Shown piece after piece: positions 39,451 to 51,863 of a stretch of DNA of 64,000 nucleotides. The notes under the pieces were generated by a model, which saw nothing but the letters and a program-made list of their open reading frames with translations, searched no databases and was not told the origin of the DNA. Each line of letters begins with the position of its first letter. Positions within the stretch are counted from its first letter, which is position 1. Source of the DNA: Coriaria nepalensis (taxonomy: Eukaryota; Streptophyta; Magnoliopsida; Cucurbitales; Coriariaceae). Made by a program: the position numbers and the translations under genes. The DNA is taken from assembly GCA_027186245.1 (NCBI GenBank), contig CP114495.1:2867001-2931000 (forward strand). Direction: 5' to 3'.

Positions 39451-39597
39451 TTAGGGTCGTGAGATAGACTACCAACATGTCTATTAAAGGATTCGCTAAT
39501 AGTATGTCTTTTTATCATCTTTCTACTAGGATTTAGTGAAGGATAATCTAATTTCTGTAACATCATGAATGTCACACATTAGTTCTAAAAAAAAAGT

Positions 39598-40107
39598 ATT
39601 TTGCTAGAAAACACAATGTATATATTAGATGATTAACATTTACATCACGAAAATTTGATCATCATTTTTTGAAAATATTTATCCTAACATATTTCTAGGT
39701 TATGTCTACAAACAACATCTATGATGTATATATGATCTGATGCACATTCATATCATCATTTTGATATCTGTCGTTACCAATCATAATCATAACCTTGTAA
39801 AATTCTTATTTTTATTGGCAAGAATATGTAATTTTCTCTTACAATCCTCATGAAAAAAAGTATTTTGCTAGAAAACACATATAATGCATATATTAGATGA
39901 TTAATATTTACATCCCAAAATTTTGATCATCATTTTTTGAAAATTTCTAGGTTATGTCTACAAACAACATCTATGATGTACATATGATCTGATGCACATT
40001 TATATCATCATTTTTATATCTATCGTTACCACCATAATCATAACCTTGTAAAATTCTTATTTTTATTGGCAAGAATATGTAATTTTCTCGTACAATCCTC
40101 ATCAAAA
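39598..40107. repeat. Direct tandem duplication, units of about 263 and 247 bp
   Basis: Copy 1 (39598-39860) and copy 2 (39861-about 40107) both start TATTTTGCTAGAAAACACA and share GGTTATGTCTACAAACAACA and TTTATTGGCAAGAATATG. They differ by small indels, such as an 18-bp gap around TATTTATCCTAACATATT. No coding content is visible. Confidence 0.85.
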
Positions 40108-41130
40108 TGGTTAGCATTATTAGGTAATACACGTTGCTCTTCAACGTACAAATCTTTTCTCTTCGGAATCAAGCTCCAAATAGTAGAGATCTATCCCCAT
40201 CACTATCAACGGTTTGCAAAGAAAGGACAAATACATTCATGTGTTCGTCCATTTCTATGCTTATCAGTATACTCAAGAATTGATGCTCTGGGTTGTATGC
40301 TAATTCCAAGTCAAATTCATTATGATGATGTGGATATCATTGTAGACGAACTCCAACAACTTGTTATAAGTGATGCACGTTTCAACCACAATGTTTGCCA
40401 ATCCCTAGAAGCTCTTTGAAAACTAATACAACGACTTATCTTTCTCTTTTTGCTTCCACTTCTCAAAACATACAATTATATATGTCATTCCTGAAGGATC
40501 ATACCAATTAACCCAAATGAGGACCAAATAAAGACCGATTAAGACTGACGTAGATTAAACCGCTGAAGATCAAATACTGACAGATTACTTCGACGAAGAT
40601 AGAATATTGATCGATTTAAAGTGATGAAGACCAGATGTTGATAGATAAATCTAATGAAGACCAAATATTAACTTAATTAAAACGATTAATATTGAATATT
40701 GACCGATCAATAAATATTTAGACCGACTAAATAGCTATTCAAACTGACGAAGACCCATAAAGGTTGACTCATCAAGGATCGAGAGACTCAAACGAACTAA
40801 AATCATATAAAGTCGATGAAGTCTGACTAAGATGGTCGCCTTTCCCAGATTGTCATCTCTTTACCCAGATCATTCAACTTATATTTTGTGGACAAAAATG
40901 AAAGCACAAATATAAAATCTATGAGATATACACTATTAAAGAAGAATGTAAAAAGCTTATGAACTTGGAAATAGAACATATCGAAGTAAGACACAGAGGA
41001 AGGTGAGCTTATATATATTTCGGAACCTTGATACTTTTGCTGAGGAAAGATGAAAGAAATCAAGTGTGATTTTACCGAGCAAGATAAAAGATGGGCAGCT
41101 ATTAGATTACTGTGCAATTTTTAAAAAAAA
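40108..41130. other. Unassigned DNA with a degenerate minisatellite
   Basis: Between about 40505 and 40790 a roughly 30-bp motif recurs in diverged form (GATGAAGACCAAATATTGACCGATTAA-like; for example GATGAAGACCAGATGTTGATA and GACGAAGATAGAATATTGATC). A 117-codon open stretch at 40066-40419 has no recognisable domain and I do not call it a gene. Confidence 0.45.
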
Positions 41131-41645
41131 ATTCTCTTTCAAGTTACGAAGAGAAATGGTAGGGAAAGTGGTAATTTTGTAATTTTATAATTTTCTTCAA
41201 TTTTGTATTAATTTATTGGAAAGAGATGGCTACTTCGTAGACTTTTCCAAAGTTAGTCTATTTTATAAAACTTTATCCCATTTACATCCAAAAAAACCGA
41301 AGCACCCTAAAATAATTATTTCTAGTAAATTTATATAATTGCATAAATAGATAAAATAAATAATAAAAATAATAGTGATAAATCTACAATGATTTGAACC
41401 CTAAATCCTTAAATTGGTGATGTCAACTCTATTTTTGATGATTTTTGTTTGGCCAAACTATTTTTGATGATTCTATAGCTTATGATATTAAGTAACTTTT
41501 AACCGCTAAACACGAAGAAAAAAAATATTGATTTATATGTTTTCGAACAATTACATGATTATTGATGTAGGCTCTTAAATTTGAGTTCATCTACTTTTCA
41601 AGCTAGTCTTCCGGTTCATTCAGAAATCAATAATAATTGATGCTC
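41131..41645. repeat. Repeat family copy, parts A and B contiguous
   Basis: Part A (41131-41310, from ATTCTCTTTCAAGTTACGAAG to CCGAAGCACCCTAA) recurs at about 44007-44200 and 45875-46070. Part B (41311-41645, starting AATAATTATTTCTAG) recurs at about 46748-47075. Here A and B are joined; at 44-47 kb they are separated by about 2.6 kb. Confidence 0.8.
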
Positions 41646-44006
41646 TTATTGAGAATTTATTTAGCGAAACCGAAAAAACCAAACCGAAAATGCAACCTGG
41701 TTTTAAGTTGCCCGGTTTCAACCAAATCTAACATTACAGTGAGGTGCTACCGGGTTAAGACAAATTGAGCGAATTTGCTGACCTGAGAGACTTTTCGATC
41801 AGGGTTGATTGAGAATATCATTGATTGTGGATGTGATCTGATCATGGCATATTAAGCAGAGTTGTTGATCTCATATGGTATTGGTCATAGAGGACCATAG
41901 GTCATAGTAATACCGACAACAGTATTTTTTAGGACCCAAATCAGTAGTATAAGAAAGAACATGTCATTTGCATAGCAAGTTTTAATAGAATGTTCAGAGT
42001 TATTCATTTGAATTGTTTATTCAATATATCAAATATATATGTGAAGTGCATGTGGGTTAGGAACTTTACTTATTAAGCTTTTAGCTCATAATAGTTATTT
42101 GTGTTGTACGTAAACAAAAAGAAAAACATTTGATCGACCTGCTGTCCGGACATATGAGCTCAATCTGTGGAAATACATAAAAGTTTAAAAATATGTTTTG
42201 GGAGGCCTTTTAATGTATTTTGATAAATTTCTAAGAGTAGTATTTTGTTTTATCAACAGAGTTGTGAATATTATCGTATTTATATATTATGCATATATAA
42301 TTATATATATATATATATAATGTACTATGTTTCAGAATTTAATTGTTAGAATAAATTTAAATAAAATGTTAAGAAAGTTCAATTTTTTTCGTATTTTTAT
42401 CAAAGGATTTCAAATTAACTTTATAATGCTCCTATTAATTATATTTTAAAAATAACATTTCTCTCAAAAGGTATTCGATAATGCTATGCATATTTTGACA
42501 TGGTGACACTTTAGCCACTTGTAAAGATAAATTGCTAATTCATGCTGCTTTGGATTGATTAAAAGATATGATCTACAAAGTGATAAGAGTATTGAATTAC
42601 CTACCACATGTGGCTAATCTTGCGACATCAATTTGATGCTTGTCTGCTGAAGAATAGAAACTCGAGCATGACAAAGTTGAAGAGGAAAAAGTGGATGCTT
42701 TGAGGCTGGGACTGTGAACTATGTTGTAAATGCTTATCTGTTTAGAAGTGCAATTGTTGTCGTAATTGGTATTGTTATAAAGGCATTCCTATTGTCGAAT
42801 TTCGTATTGATACTCTGTTTCTTGAATGCAGAACTGCAAGAACAGGCTAAGTACTCCATTGACATCGGAGCGTCTTTTTAAGGAAACATTAAGATTTCAG
42901 TATTGCAATAGCTAATTTATCTTCAGACATTAATACCCTAAGATTGTGGAAGAAATTGTTCTGGTGCAGGAAAGGAATGAAAAAATCGAGCCAAAGAAGA
43001 AAAAAAAACTAGAAATGATGGAAAACATGGATACCAAAATACCGGATTTTGGGTTAATCCGTCTATTTTCCCCTTCCTCTATTCTATCGTCTTCTACCAA
43101 TCTTATTTCCATCTCATCGGTGATCAGGGGTGCATGAAATTTCGTTGTTTTTGTGCTTGGATTGTTTTACTTCTGTGATCTCCTCATTTGCCGGAGAAGT
43201 TTCCGGTGTTTTAGTCTTCTTGATGAATCCAAGCCCATAGAAGCAAACATAGAGAAGAAAGAAAGCACTTTGAAGTTCTGCAAATTCTGAGATCACAGGA
43301 GTAGGTCAATCTAAAGCTCATGGAAGCAAACAAGGGGATTAAAACACTGGAAAGTTCACTTGCAAATTTGAAGATCACACAAGTAGATCAATTCTACAAT
43401 CCAATCCCGAAGAACATTTCATGCGTCGTGATCAGTGATGAGATGGATAAAAAGATTGGTAGATAAAAAGAAAGGCCTCAACCACTATTTTTCAAGTTCT
43501 GCAATGTTATATTACATGGTTGGCTCTGGAATTGGCGAGTTCAATTTCGAAGCTTTTGCTTCGTCGATACCCCTAGTTCATGTGGATGGAAAACAAAATT
43601 TCCCCACTAATGCTCAGGGAGTGTCAAGACACTGAGGCTTGTTCACTAGGGTTGAGCAAAGTTCATCCGATCTGACCGCATCCGTCGGATCCAATCCGTT
43701 GCGGTCGGCCCCAGTCCGATCCTTTCTGATGATGCATAAAATTAAATTTCCTTGGTCGTTGAACATTATTATTATTATTATTTGATTTTAATTTAGTTAT
43801 TTTCTTATTTATTAAAAAATATACTTTTTCCTTTGATTTTATTCCTTTTTAAGGTATTTTTTATTTGGTTCTTTTCTTAAATAATTTTTTTTATTGATTC
43901 TTGTATTTTGACTTCATAAAAAATAATATAATTTCCAAATCAAATATATTTATTATTTCTCTGTTTGCTATCTTTTTACATTTAATATACTACATACAAA
44001 AACAGA
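41646..44006. other. Gene-poor DNA
   Basis: No supportable gene. Short open stretches near 42930-43300 on both strands have no domain. At 43647 TAGGGTTGAGCAAAG resembles the terminus of hAT-like elements such as the one at 22938, followed by GC-rich sequence rich in CCGAT/ATCCG words. It is probably a truncated relative. Confidence 0.45.
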
Positions 44007-44661
44007 AATTAAAGAATTCTCTTTCTAGTTACGAAGAGAAATGGTAGGGAAAGTGGTAACTTTGTAATTTTATATATTTCTTCAATTTTGTTTTAATGTA
44101 TTGGAAAGAGATGGCTACTTTGTAAATTTTTCCAAAGTTAGTCTATTTTATAAAACTTGATCCCATTTAGATCCAAAAAAAAAAAAAAAACCGAAGCACC
44201 CTAAGTCCATGTAATTTCTTCAAAGTCCCAACCAATAATTTAAAAAAATTTGGTCCTCTTACGTTGGTGCATGGTGCTGGACAAGTCGTTGGCTGAAGTT
44301 CAAGACCCTAAGCTTCAAGAAAGTGTTTCAGTAACGATTGCCACTCCAAATTAACAAACAACACGTTTTATATATGATCAACTAAGAGTCAGCACAATAA
44401 CCTTTGTTTAGTTTCTGGAAATAGAGGTTACAAACGGATGCCCTATAATAGTACTTCTTCTGTCTTTTTTTTTTTTTTCCCATACGTTATTGTTTTTTGC
44501 CATAGAGGTTATCTATCTCTTTTTACCTATACTTCAGAGGGCTTTTGATTTACGGCTGCCAATCTTCCATGTGCAATTCAATTCCTTCCGAGCCCAAATT
44601 CTGACATTTACAGTAGACGGTAGGAAAATTCAATCAAGCAAAGATGGACCTAAGCATAAAA
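44007..44661. repeat. 655-bp direct repeat, copy 1
   Basis: It starts AATTAAAGAATTCTC and ends GACCTAAGCATAAAA. It is nearly identical to 45875-46526. Part A of the local repeat family forms its left end. The small open frame inside is shared by both copies but lacks any recognisable domain. Confidence 0.88.
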
Positions 44662-44784
44662 CGTGTCCAAGGCAAAGATGGACAAGCATGTCTCCAATGG
44701 ATCTAAGCATCAAAATAAGTAAAAATGGACAATTCAATCATTAAAGTCGACCTGTCGAGAAATTCCTATATCTAAGGCATCGAG

Positions 44785-45025
44785 TGTGTCAAGACCGAGA
44801 CCAAGATTCCCCATTTTCCTTCCTAGACTGAAGTCTTTTTTGCTTTCCAAGAATGAGGTATTCCCAGACCGTGGTCTTCCTAGAACAAGGTCTTTTCTGC
44901 TTTCCCAGACCGCGGTCTATTCTATTTTTTCAGACCAAGACCTATGATAATGTCTCTCGATCTTGGTTCCCGGTCCAAACCGAGAACTGTTCATTATTTC
45001 CCAGACCGAGTTCTCGGTCTAGAAA
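44785..45025. repeat. Array of AGACCG..GGTCT palindromes, period about 41 bp
   Basis: Related units start at about 44824, 44866 and 44907. They carry AGACCGTGGTCT (44866-44877), AGACCGCGGTCT (a perfect 12-bp palindrome, 44907-44918) and AGACCGAGTTCTCGGTCT (8-bp arms, 45003-45020). Links are of the CTTTTCTGCTTTCCC type. The array lies between the two 655-bp direct repeats. Confidence 0.78.
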
Positions 45026-45874
45026 GGCATAAACATGACTAAGTTCTTGATTTCATGTTGATTTCATGTTGATTTCTTATACTTTATCGATTCTACTCTT
45101 ATTTTCGATCTCTTATCAAAGAACTAATGATTTCAAGTTTATAAACAGAGAAGGTTCTTACTAGAAATTGTCCTTGACTAGTATGTTCTGTTTTGTACTG
45201 CACAAGATCAAAATCATGATATGTGCGCTTTAGAATCCTGCTCTCACTTTCACTGATTCTCGTTATGGAAGAAAGAAGGAATTCCTTTGGTTTTCGCTAA
45301 AGTTTTCTCAAGGGCTAGCAAGAGTGATAAATTTTTCTGGTCACCAAAGTTAATGATATCATACGCACTATACGAAGTTGCAGTTAGAGGTGTGCAACTT
45401 TGAAACTAATACCTACTGCAAGTAATTTTCTTGTCGATAGCCAATTTGCATGTGTTTTCTTAATTTCATGCTTATTGCATGCTACTATGAGCGTGAGCAT
45501 TAAGCTGGTGAAGCCATCGCTTCACGTATTGCTCTCTTTCTAATTACCTTATTTGTTTATTATTATTCTTATTATATTATTATTTTAATTAGTCTAATAA
45601 TTTAAAAGCTAATTTTTCTTATGCCCAAAACTAAACGGCAACAAGTCATTCTTTATGTCCAACACTAACCGAGCCTCACAGTGTTCAACTACGTTGAAGG
45701 ACTGTTCTGTTCTAGTCATCCACAGCACAATGCCAGCTCTCATGGCGAAAGCTCTCATGGCGAAAGGATCAAACCTAAAAGAAAGTATTTCAAAACTAAT
45801 TTGCACTTACATTAATAAACTTAAAACTATAAGAATAAGTTAAATTACCTATAGTTTGACCAACGCATTGCTTC

Positions 45875-46526
45875 AATTAAAGAATTCTCTTTCTAGTTAC
45901 AAAGAGAAATGGTAGGGAAAGTGGTAACTTTGTAATTTTATATATTTCTTCAATTTTGTTTTAATGTATTGGAAAGAGATGGCTACTTTGTAAATTTTTC
46001 CAAAGTTAGTCTATTTTATAAAACTTGATCCCATTTAGATCCAAAAAAAAAAAAAAAACCGAAGCACCCTAAGTCCATGTAATTTCTTCAAAGTCCCAAC
46101 CAATAATTTAAAAAAATTTGGTCCTCTTACGTTGGTGCATGGTGCTGGACAAGTCGTTGGCTGAAGTTCAAGACCCTAAGCTTCAAGAAAGTGTTTCAGT
46201 AACGATTGCCACTCCAAATTAACAAACAACACGTTTTATATATGATCAACTAAGAGTCAGCACAATAACCTTTGTTTAGTTTCTGGAAATAGAGGTTACA
46301 AACGGATGCCCTATAATAGTACTTCTTCTGTCATTTTTTTTTTGCCATACGTTATTGTTTTTTGCCATAGAGGTTATCTATATCTTTTTACCTATACTTC
46401 AGAGGGCTTTTGATTTACGGCTTCCAATCTTCCATGTGCAATTCAATTCCTTCCGAGCCCAAATTCTGACATTTACAGTAGACAGTAGGACAATTCAATC
46501 AATCAAAGATGGACCTAAGCATAAAA
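45875..46526. repeat. 652-bp direct repeat, copy 2
   Basis: This is the second copy of the block at 44007-44661, with few substitutions (for example TAGTTACAAAG versus TAGTTACGAAG). A third partial copy of its right part follows at about 46527-46706 (GGATGCCCTATAATA to TTCTGACATTTGCG). Confidence 0.88.
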
Positions 46527-46706
46527 TGGATGCCCTATAATAATAATACTTCCTCTTGTCATTTTTTTGCCATACGTTATTGTTTTTCCCACGATTTAAT
46601 TACTTATCTATCTTTTTTTACCTGTTCTTCAGAGGCTTCTGATTTACGGATGCCAATCTGCCATGTGCAATTAAAGTCCTTGCGAGCCCGAATTCTGACA
46701 TTTGCG
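46527..46706. repeat. Third, partial and more diverged copy of the right part of the 655-bp repeat
   Basis: It shares CCATACGTTATTG, a TTCAGAGG.CTT.TGATTTACGG stretch and GCCAATCT.CCATGTGCAATT with the two longer copies, with more differences. It sits head-to-tail with copy 2. Confidence 0.75.
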
Positions 46707-46747
46707 TAAGAGAGTAAACAGTAATTTGGTTCTTTTATATTAAAAAA

Positions 46748-47075
46748 ATAATTCTTTCTAGTAAATTTATACAATTGTTTAAATAGATAAAATAAATAAT
46801 AATAAAAATAATAATAAAAATAATGGTGATAAATCTACAATGATTTGAACCTTAAATCCTTGGTGATATCAACTCGATTTTTGATGATTTTTTTTTGGCC
46901 AAACTATTTTTGATGATTCTATACTTTATGATATCAAGCAACTTTTAACTGCTAAACACGAGAAAGAAAAAAATTGCTTTGTATGTTTTCGAACAATTAC
47001 ATGATTATTGATGTAGGCTCTTAAATTTGAGTTCAGAAATCAATAATAATTGGTCCTCTTATTAAGAATTGATGT
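46748..47075. repeat. Part B of the local repeat family, second copy
   Basis: It matches 41311-41645 through TTATGTTTTCGAACAATTACATGATT-type sequence (ATTACATGATTATTGATGT), with a shorter segment near 47036 and an expanded AATAATAAA tract. Confidence 0.8.
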
Positions 47076-48493
47076 AGCGATCATTGTTGTTTTGATTTGT
47101 AACTGATAACTACTTAGTTGTAGGAAAAATTGATATTTGTGTTGTGCATTGTTTTGTTTATATTGACTTGAAGGCAATCATTTGATATAATTTTAAGTTG
47201 AACCAAATGGATATGTACTTCCAACAATCAATAATAAGTTATGCATGAAACTCGTATATTGATAATAGATTTTATTTTAATATTTAAATTATTGAGTTAG
47301 GTGTAACATAGCCTAAAATCATACCACATTAGCCCAATACCTTTTTTGAATCAAATAGTTTGCAACAAAAAGTAGTACATTTTATCTAAATCTTTTGACT
47401 ATACAAGTCATTTCTAAGTATATGTTTCTCCGGCTTGATAATTTTTTGATATAATACACTAAAAAAAAATGTTTAATATTTTCATCTTTTGGAAATCTAT
47501 ATCATCTTTTTTAATTGGACTATTTTCTACAATCAAATCTCTAAATTTAATATCACAATCATTCCAATTTTCTAAGTCATAGATATTAATATTTTGAATA
47601 TTTAAAACTTACACATTAATTTATGAATCTATCTAAGCATTACTATGATCTTGACCTACTGTATGAATATTATTTTCTAACTCTCCACATTTTTACCCAT
47701 ATTTTGAGGTTGCTCGATGGCCAATTCATTTTCTTATTGATATGATCGAGTATTTTTATGAGAAATTTACTAAGAGTTCATTTTTGAAATTGAATTAACT
47801 ATTTTATTCTTTTTTTTCATTTTTGTTTTTTCATAACCAGATTCATAAATTTCAGTTGATATTCTAATTTCTAATACAAACAAACAAGATATAAATAATA
47901 AATTAAATTAAAATTAAAAATTATAACTTAAAACCTGATAAAGACATAGTCTGCAAAAATCTCTAGAGGCTTGACTGTTTAGAAATCTGATTGAAAAGTA
48001 CATTCAATGAATATAGTCTTCTCTCTTTATATATATTTTTCTCTCTCTCTCTCTCAATTTTTAAAGAGTTAAAATTTCATTTGAAAGATACGAGTTTAGA
48101 AATCTGAAAGCCAAAAAATGGTGTAAAGGAATTAAGAATAAGAGGCAGTGACTACAGTGTTGAGAAATAATGAATTGACTAGTGAAATTTGTAGAAGAAG
48201 CTTTTTTTAACCGTTATTTATATAGGTAAAGGAATTTAAATATATTTTTTAACTTTAATCTAATACTTAATTTTTGCCCGTTAATAAATTACCTTTAGAG
48301 TAATGACTGCATAGTAAAAATGTGTGAAATGCGTTCCCTAATTATTCATTTTTTTTTTTAAATTATTATTTTTTCATATTTTTCAGTGAATTTAAGGATA
48401 AAGATAATAATTTAAGACTTGTTTAATATTTTCTAAATTTTAATAAATATATAAATATATTATATTCTAATTATTTTGTAGCAAAGCCACTCT
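47076..48493. other. AT-rich spacer upstream of the laccase gene
   Basis: No gene could be supported. T-rich and A-rich stretches dominate, with a (CT)n piece near 48040-48055. Confidence 0.55.
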
Positions 48494-48571
48494 AAATATT
48501 TACTGGTTATTTACTATTATTTACTGTTTATTTACTGGTTATTTACTGGTTATTTACTGGTTATTTACTGC
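48494..48571 (+). repeat. 11-bp minisatellite (TTATTTACTGG)n in the laccase promoter
   Basis: About seven head-to-tail copies of TTATTTACTGG, two of them diverged, end about 110 bp before the laccase start codon. A TATATATATATATATG tract (about 48597-48612) follows and may contain the TATA box. Confidence 0.85.
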
Positions 48572-48680
48572 GTATGTGGCAGAGCCGGCTACTCAAGTAT
48601 ATATATATATATGTGTGTGTGCAACATATAGATGATGTGAAGTAAGGAAACCTGGAATTGTGGGATTGCTAACAAAATAT

Positions 48681-51600
48681 ATGCTTTGTACAATGTCTGG
48701 GATTTGGTTTCTTATTGCTATTCTCAAAATTTTCCTTCTCTTCCCCACTACTCAGGGCGAAGTCCATCATTTCGACTTAGTTGTAAGGAAAATTTACCCT
48801 GCAAACATTGATTTTCCACCATCATTCATGCGTGCATGCATGGGCTTGTACGGCCTCAATCTTTCTCTGCTTAATTGGTTTATTTAGTTGTTCTTTACCT
48901 GTAAATGCAGCTCAAAGAAAAGAATTTTACGAGGTTGTGTGAGACCAAAAGCATCCTCGTCGCCAATGGAAGCTTTCCCGGACCGACCCTTCATGTTCGG
49001 AAAGGAGACACTGCCTTTGTGAATGTTCATAATGAAGGACATTATGGTGTCACCATTCATTGGTACTCTTTTAATTTATTTAGCCTTCTAATTACCGTAA
49101 TTGATGTTAGGGGCTTGTTTCATCTTCTTTGAATATCCATAATTACAAGTTAAATTACATACTAGAATATGTATACGTAGTGGGATACGCCATATATATA
49201 TATATATATATATATAGCAGACCCCTATCATACGAATTAAATTAGTTCCAGAAAGTCGCAGACGAAACACATCAGTTTACTACAAAAAGACTGATGCTAG
49301 AGAAAAGTTACTTTAAAACCCAACTAGAAGGTACACATCATGAAACTGTACTCTCTAGAATTTCCATCTTCTGACCGTTTAAAGGAACTTATTTCAATAG
49401 CTTTTTCATTTAGGACAAATTTCTCAGCTCTAGCTAGTAAACTCAGTGAGTTCATTTATAAAACTAATGCTATGGCAAGAGGAGCAATGTTCAATTATGT
49501 GCTAATAACTTAAGGAGTCTTGAACTTTTTGATTTCAGGCACGGGGTAAAGCAGCCACGAAATCCATGGTCAGATGGACCAGAATTCATAACTCAGTGTC
49601 CAATTGCTCCTGGCTCCAACTTTACGTATCACGTTATATTTTCAACGGAGGAAGGAACTCTATGGTGGCACGCACATAACGAATGGACACGAGCAACTGT
49701 CCATGGTGCCATTGTTATTTATCCAGCCGAAGGAACTACATATCCATATCCAACACCAGATGATGAACAAGTCTTCATACTGGGTATGTATATTTATTTT
49801 TCCAAGGTCATACAATTTTTCGGTTCTCTCCATCATTGGGAGGTTCCTTTTGTATGCTTTGTGTGTGATGAAATCTTTAAGATCTAAAAGACGAACGTAT
49901 AGCTAAACACCTTCCAATGTAATAGTATAATCATTTGGAGAAAGTTGAAGGTTTAAGTGTAGCTAACAAACTGAATATCATTGTTTTGCTGTACACATAC
50001 TTCAGCTTTTCACATTTGAATACTTTCAGGATCTTGGTTTACGGGAGACCTGAACGAAGAATTAGTTGAGGACCTTCTAACTGGCGTCGACACACCGACA
50101 TCAGATTCGTACGTGATCAATGGACAACCAGGAGATTTCGTGGCATGCTCAGCACGTACGTGTTCAACTGAATATATATATATATTTATTTATTTATTTT
50201 TGTTCTTTAAAGTATGTGTGATTTACAATTTCTCTATCATCTCTTGCAGAATCGACATATCGGAGGGTGATCGATTACGGGAAGACTTATCATTTCCGCA
50301 TAATCAATGCCGACATGAATGCTGAACTCTTTGTGTCAATAGCTGATCACAATGTAACAGTAGTTGGGATGGATGGGGCCTATTTGAAACCTTTCTCTAC
50401 CGAGCATATAATGATAAGTCCAGGGCAAACAATAGATGTTCTACTTGAAGCAAATCAACCACCAGGTTCCTATTACTTCGCTGCCAGACAATGTTACTCG
50501 GGAAAAGAACTTTTTACAGATTTTGACCAATCAAACGTCAGTGCAATTCTCACGTATAGTGGAAACTACACCCACGAAGGTCCCCCGGCATTACCCTCGA
50601 ATCTTCCGGATTATTATGATCTTATATCGGCGGACAATTTTGTAAGCAGCCTTAGAAGCTTAGCAAGCGCTGAACACCCCATAAGTGTGCCGTTAAACAT
50701 CACTAAGAAATTTTTTGTCGTAGTTTCCATGAATGAAATTCTCTGTCCAAATGCATCATGTGAAGGGATCGAAGGAAATAAGCTTGCTTCTAGCTTAAAC
50801 AATATAAGTTTTGTCGAGCCCAGTAGTGATATCCTGCTTGCTTATTACAGGTATGTACTTTTCTTCTATTCTTATTTGTATCTAACGTTTTTCTTTATTT
50901 ATCATGCATAGAGGTTCAAAGTTTAGGTAATACATACGTAGTCTTACATTTCAAACAAGTATTAAATAGGTTATGCTTAGGAGTCTCTGAAATTTGGATC
51001 CCTTGTAATATGTAATAGTATAAAAGCTAAAAAACTGATACCAATTATACTTCCAAAACGACCACCCCACCTCCCTAAAATTGCTTTTGATAACAACTAA
51101 AAACCACAGGAATCTATAATTACTTATTAATCTAACTTCCACTATGATGTATGGAGGTGTTTAATTACTAACAGTTTTAACTTTCAATCATGTGGGCAGA
51201 AATTTAAGTGGAGTATACAGCGATGATTTTCCGAAGTGGCCGACTACTATGTTTAACTTCACTCAGGATGTATGGCCATTGAGTTCATCAGTGACAATCA
51301 AAGCGACGAGGGCTTTAGTGGTAGATTACAATGAAGAAATTGAGCTAACATTTCAAGGGACAGATTTCCTAAATTCGTCGGAGAACCACCCAATGCACCT
51401 TCATGGATATAGTTATTACGTCGTTGGTTGGGGTAAAGGTAATTTCGATAACGTGACTGATCCCTTAAGCTACAACTTGGTCGATCCACCATATTTGAAT
51501 ACAGTTATAGTCCCCAAAATTGGATGGGTTACGATCAGATTCCGAGCAAATAATCCAGGTATGTATATCCAAAAGGGTACTACAACACAATTCACCACTC

Positions 51601-51863
51601 CGAATTATTTATTGAACAGAAAGTCGAAACATGTTTCATGATTTAACAATATGTATGTAACAGGTGTTTGGTATTGGCATTGTCATCTAGCACGACATCT
51701 TAGTTGGGGAATGAGTACAGTATTGATAGTGAAGAATGGAGGCACACCAGAGACGAGTCTACTTCCACATCCTGACTATATGCCTCCTTGCTATGTTCCT
51801 GATATTGCTAAGTTCGGTGAAACTGACAACTCCATGGCTGGAGAGCTTCAAATGTCAACATGA
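48681..51863 (+). CDS. Laccase (multicopper oxidase), secreted
   Basis: Laccases oxidise phenols such as monolignols in the apoplast, reducing oxygen to water. Exons: 48681-48782, 48911-49062, 49539-49783, 50030-50155, 50250-50850, 51200-51558, 51664-51863 (1785 nt, 594 residues). ATG 48681 is followed by a hydrophobic signal peptide ([15 protein letters not shown]). ATG 48693 is an alternative start. All four copper motifs are present: HWHG (H84, H86, split by intron 2), [22 protein letters not shown] (about 472) and [12 protein letters not shown] (H534-M545). The trinuclear and T1 sites are complete. Methionine occupies the T1 axial position where many lignin laccases have leucine. Several N-glycosylation sequons are present (NFT, NVT, NYT, NIT). 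The LAC14/15-type assignment is likely but not proved. Confidence 0.95.

Noticed and set aside
40066..40419. 117-codon open frame on the plus strand
   Set aside because: No domain, no start context or splice structure, and it overlaps the end of the tandem duplication.
42930..43300. Overlapping open frames on both strands
   Set aside because: No recognisable protein family; composition resembles noncoding AT-rich DNA.
44490..44744. Open frame shared by both 655-bp repeats (also 46355-46540)
   Set aside because: The frame is short, has no domain, and exists twice only because the DNA is duplicated; the third copy does not keep it.
48660..48680. Upstream GTG start for laccase
   Set aside because: GTG is not expected as a plant nuclear start; ATG at 48681 (or 48693) gives a proper signal peptide.
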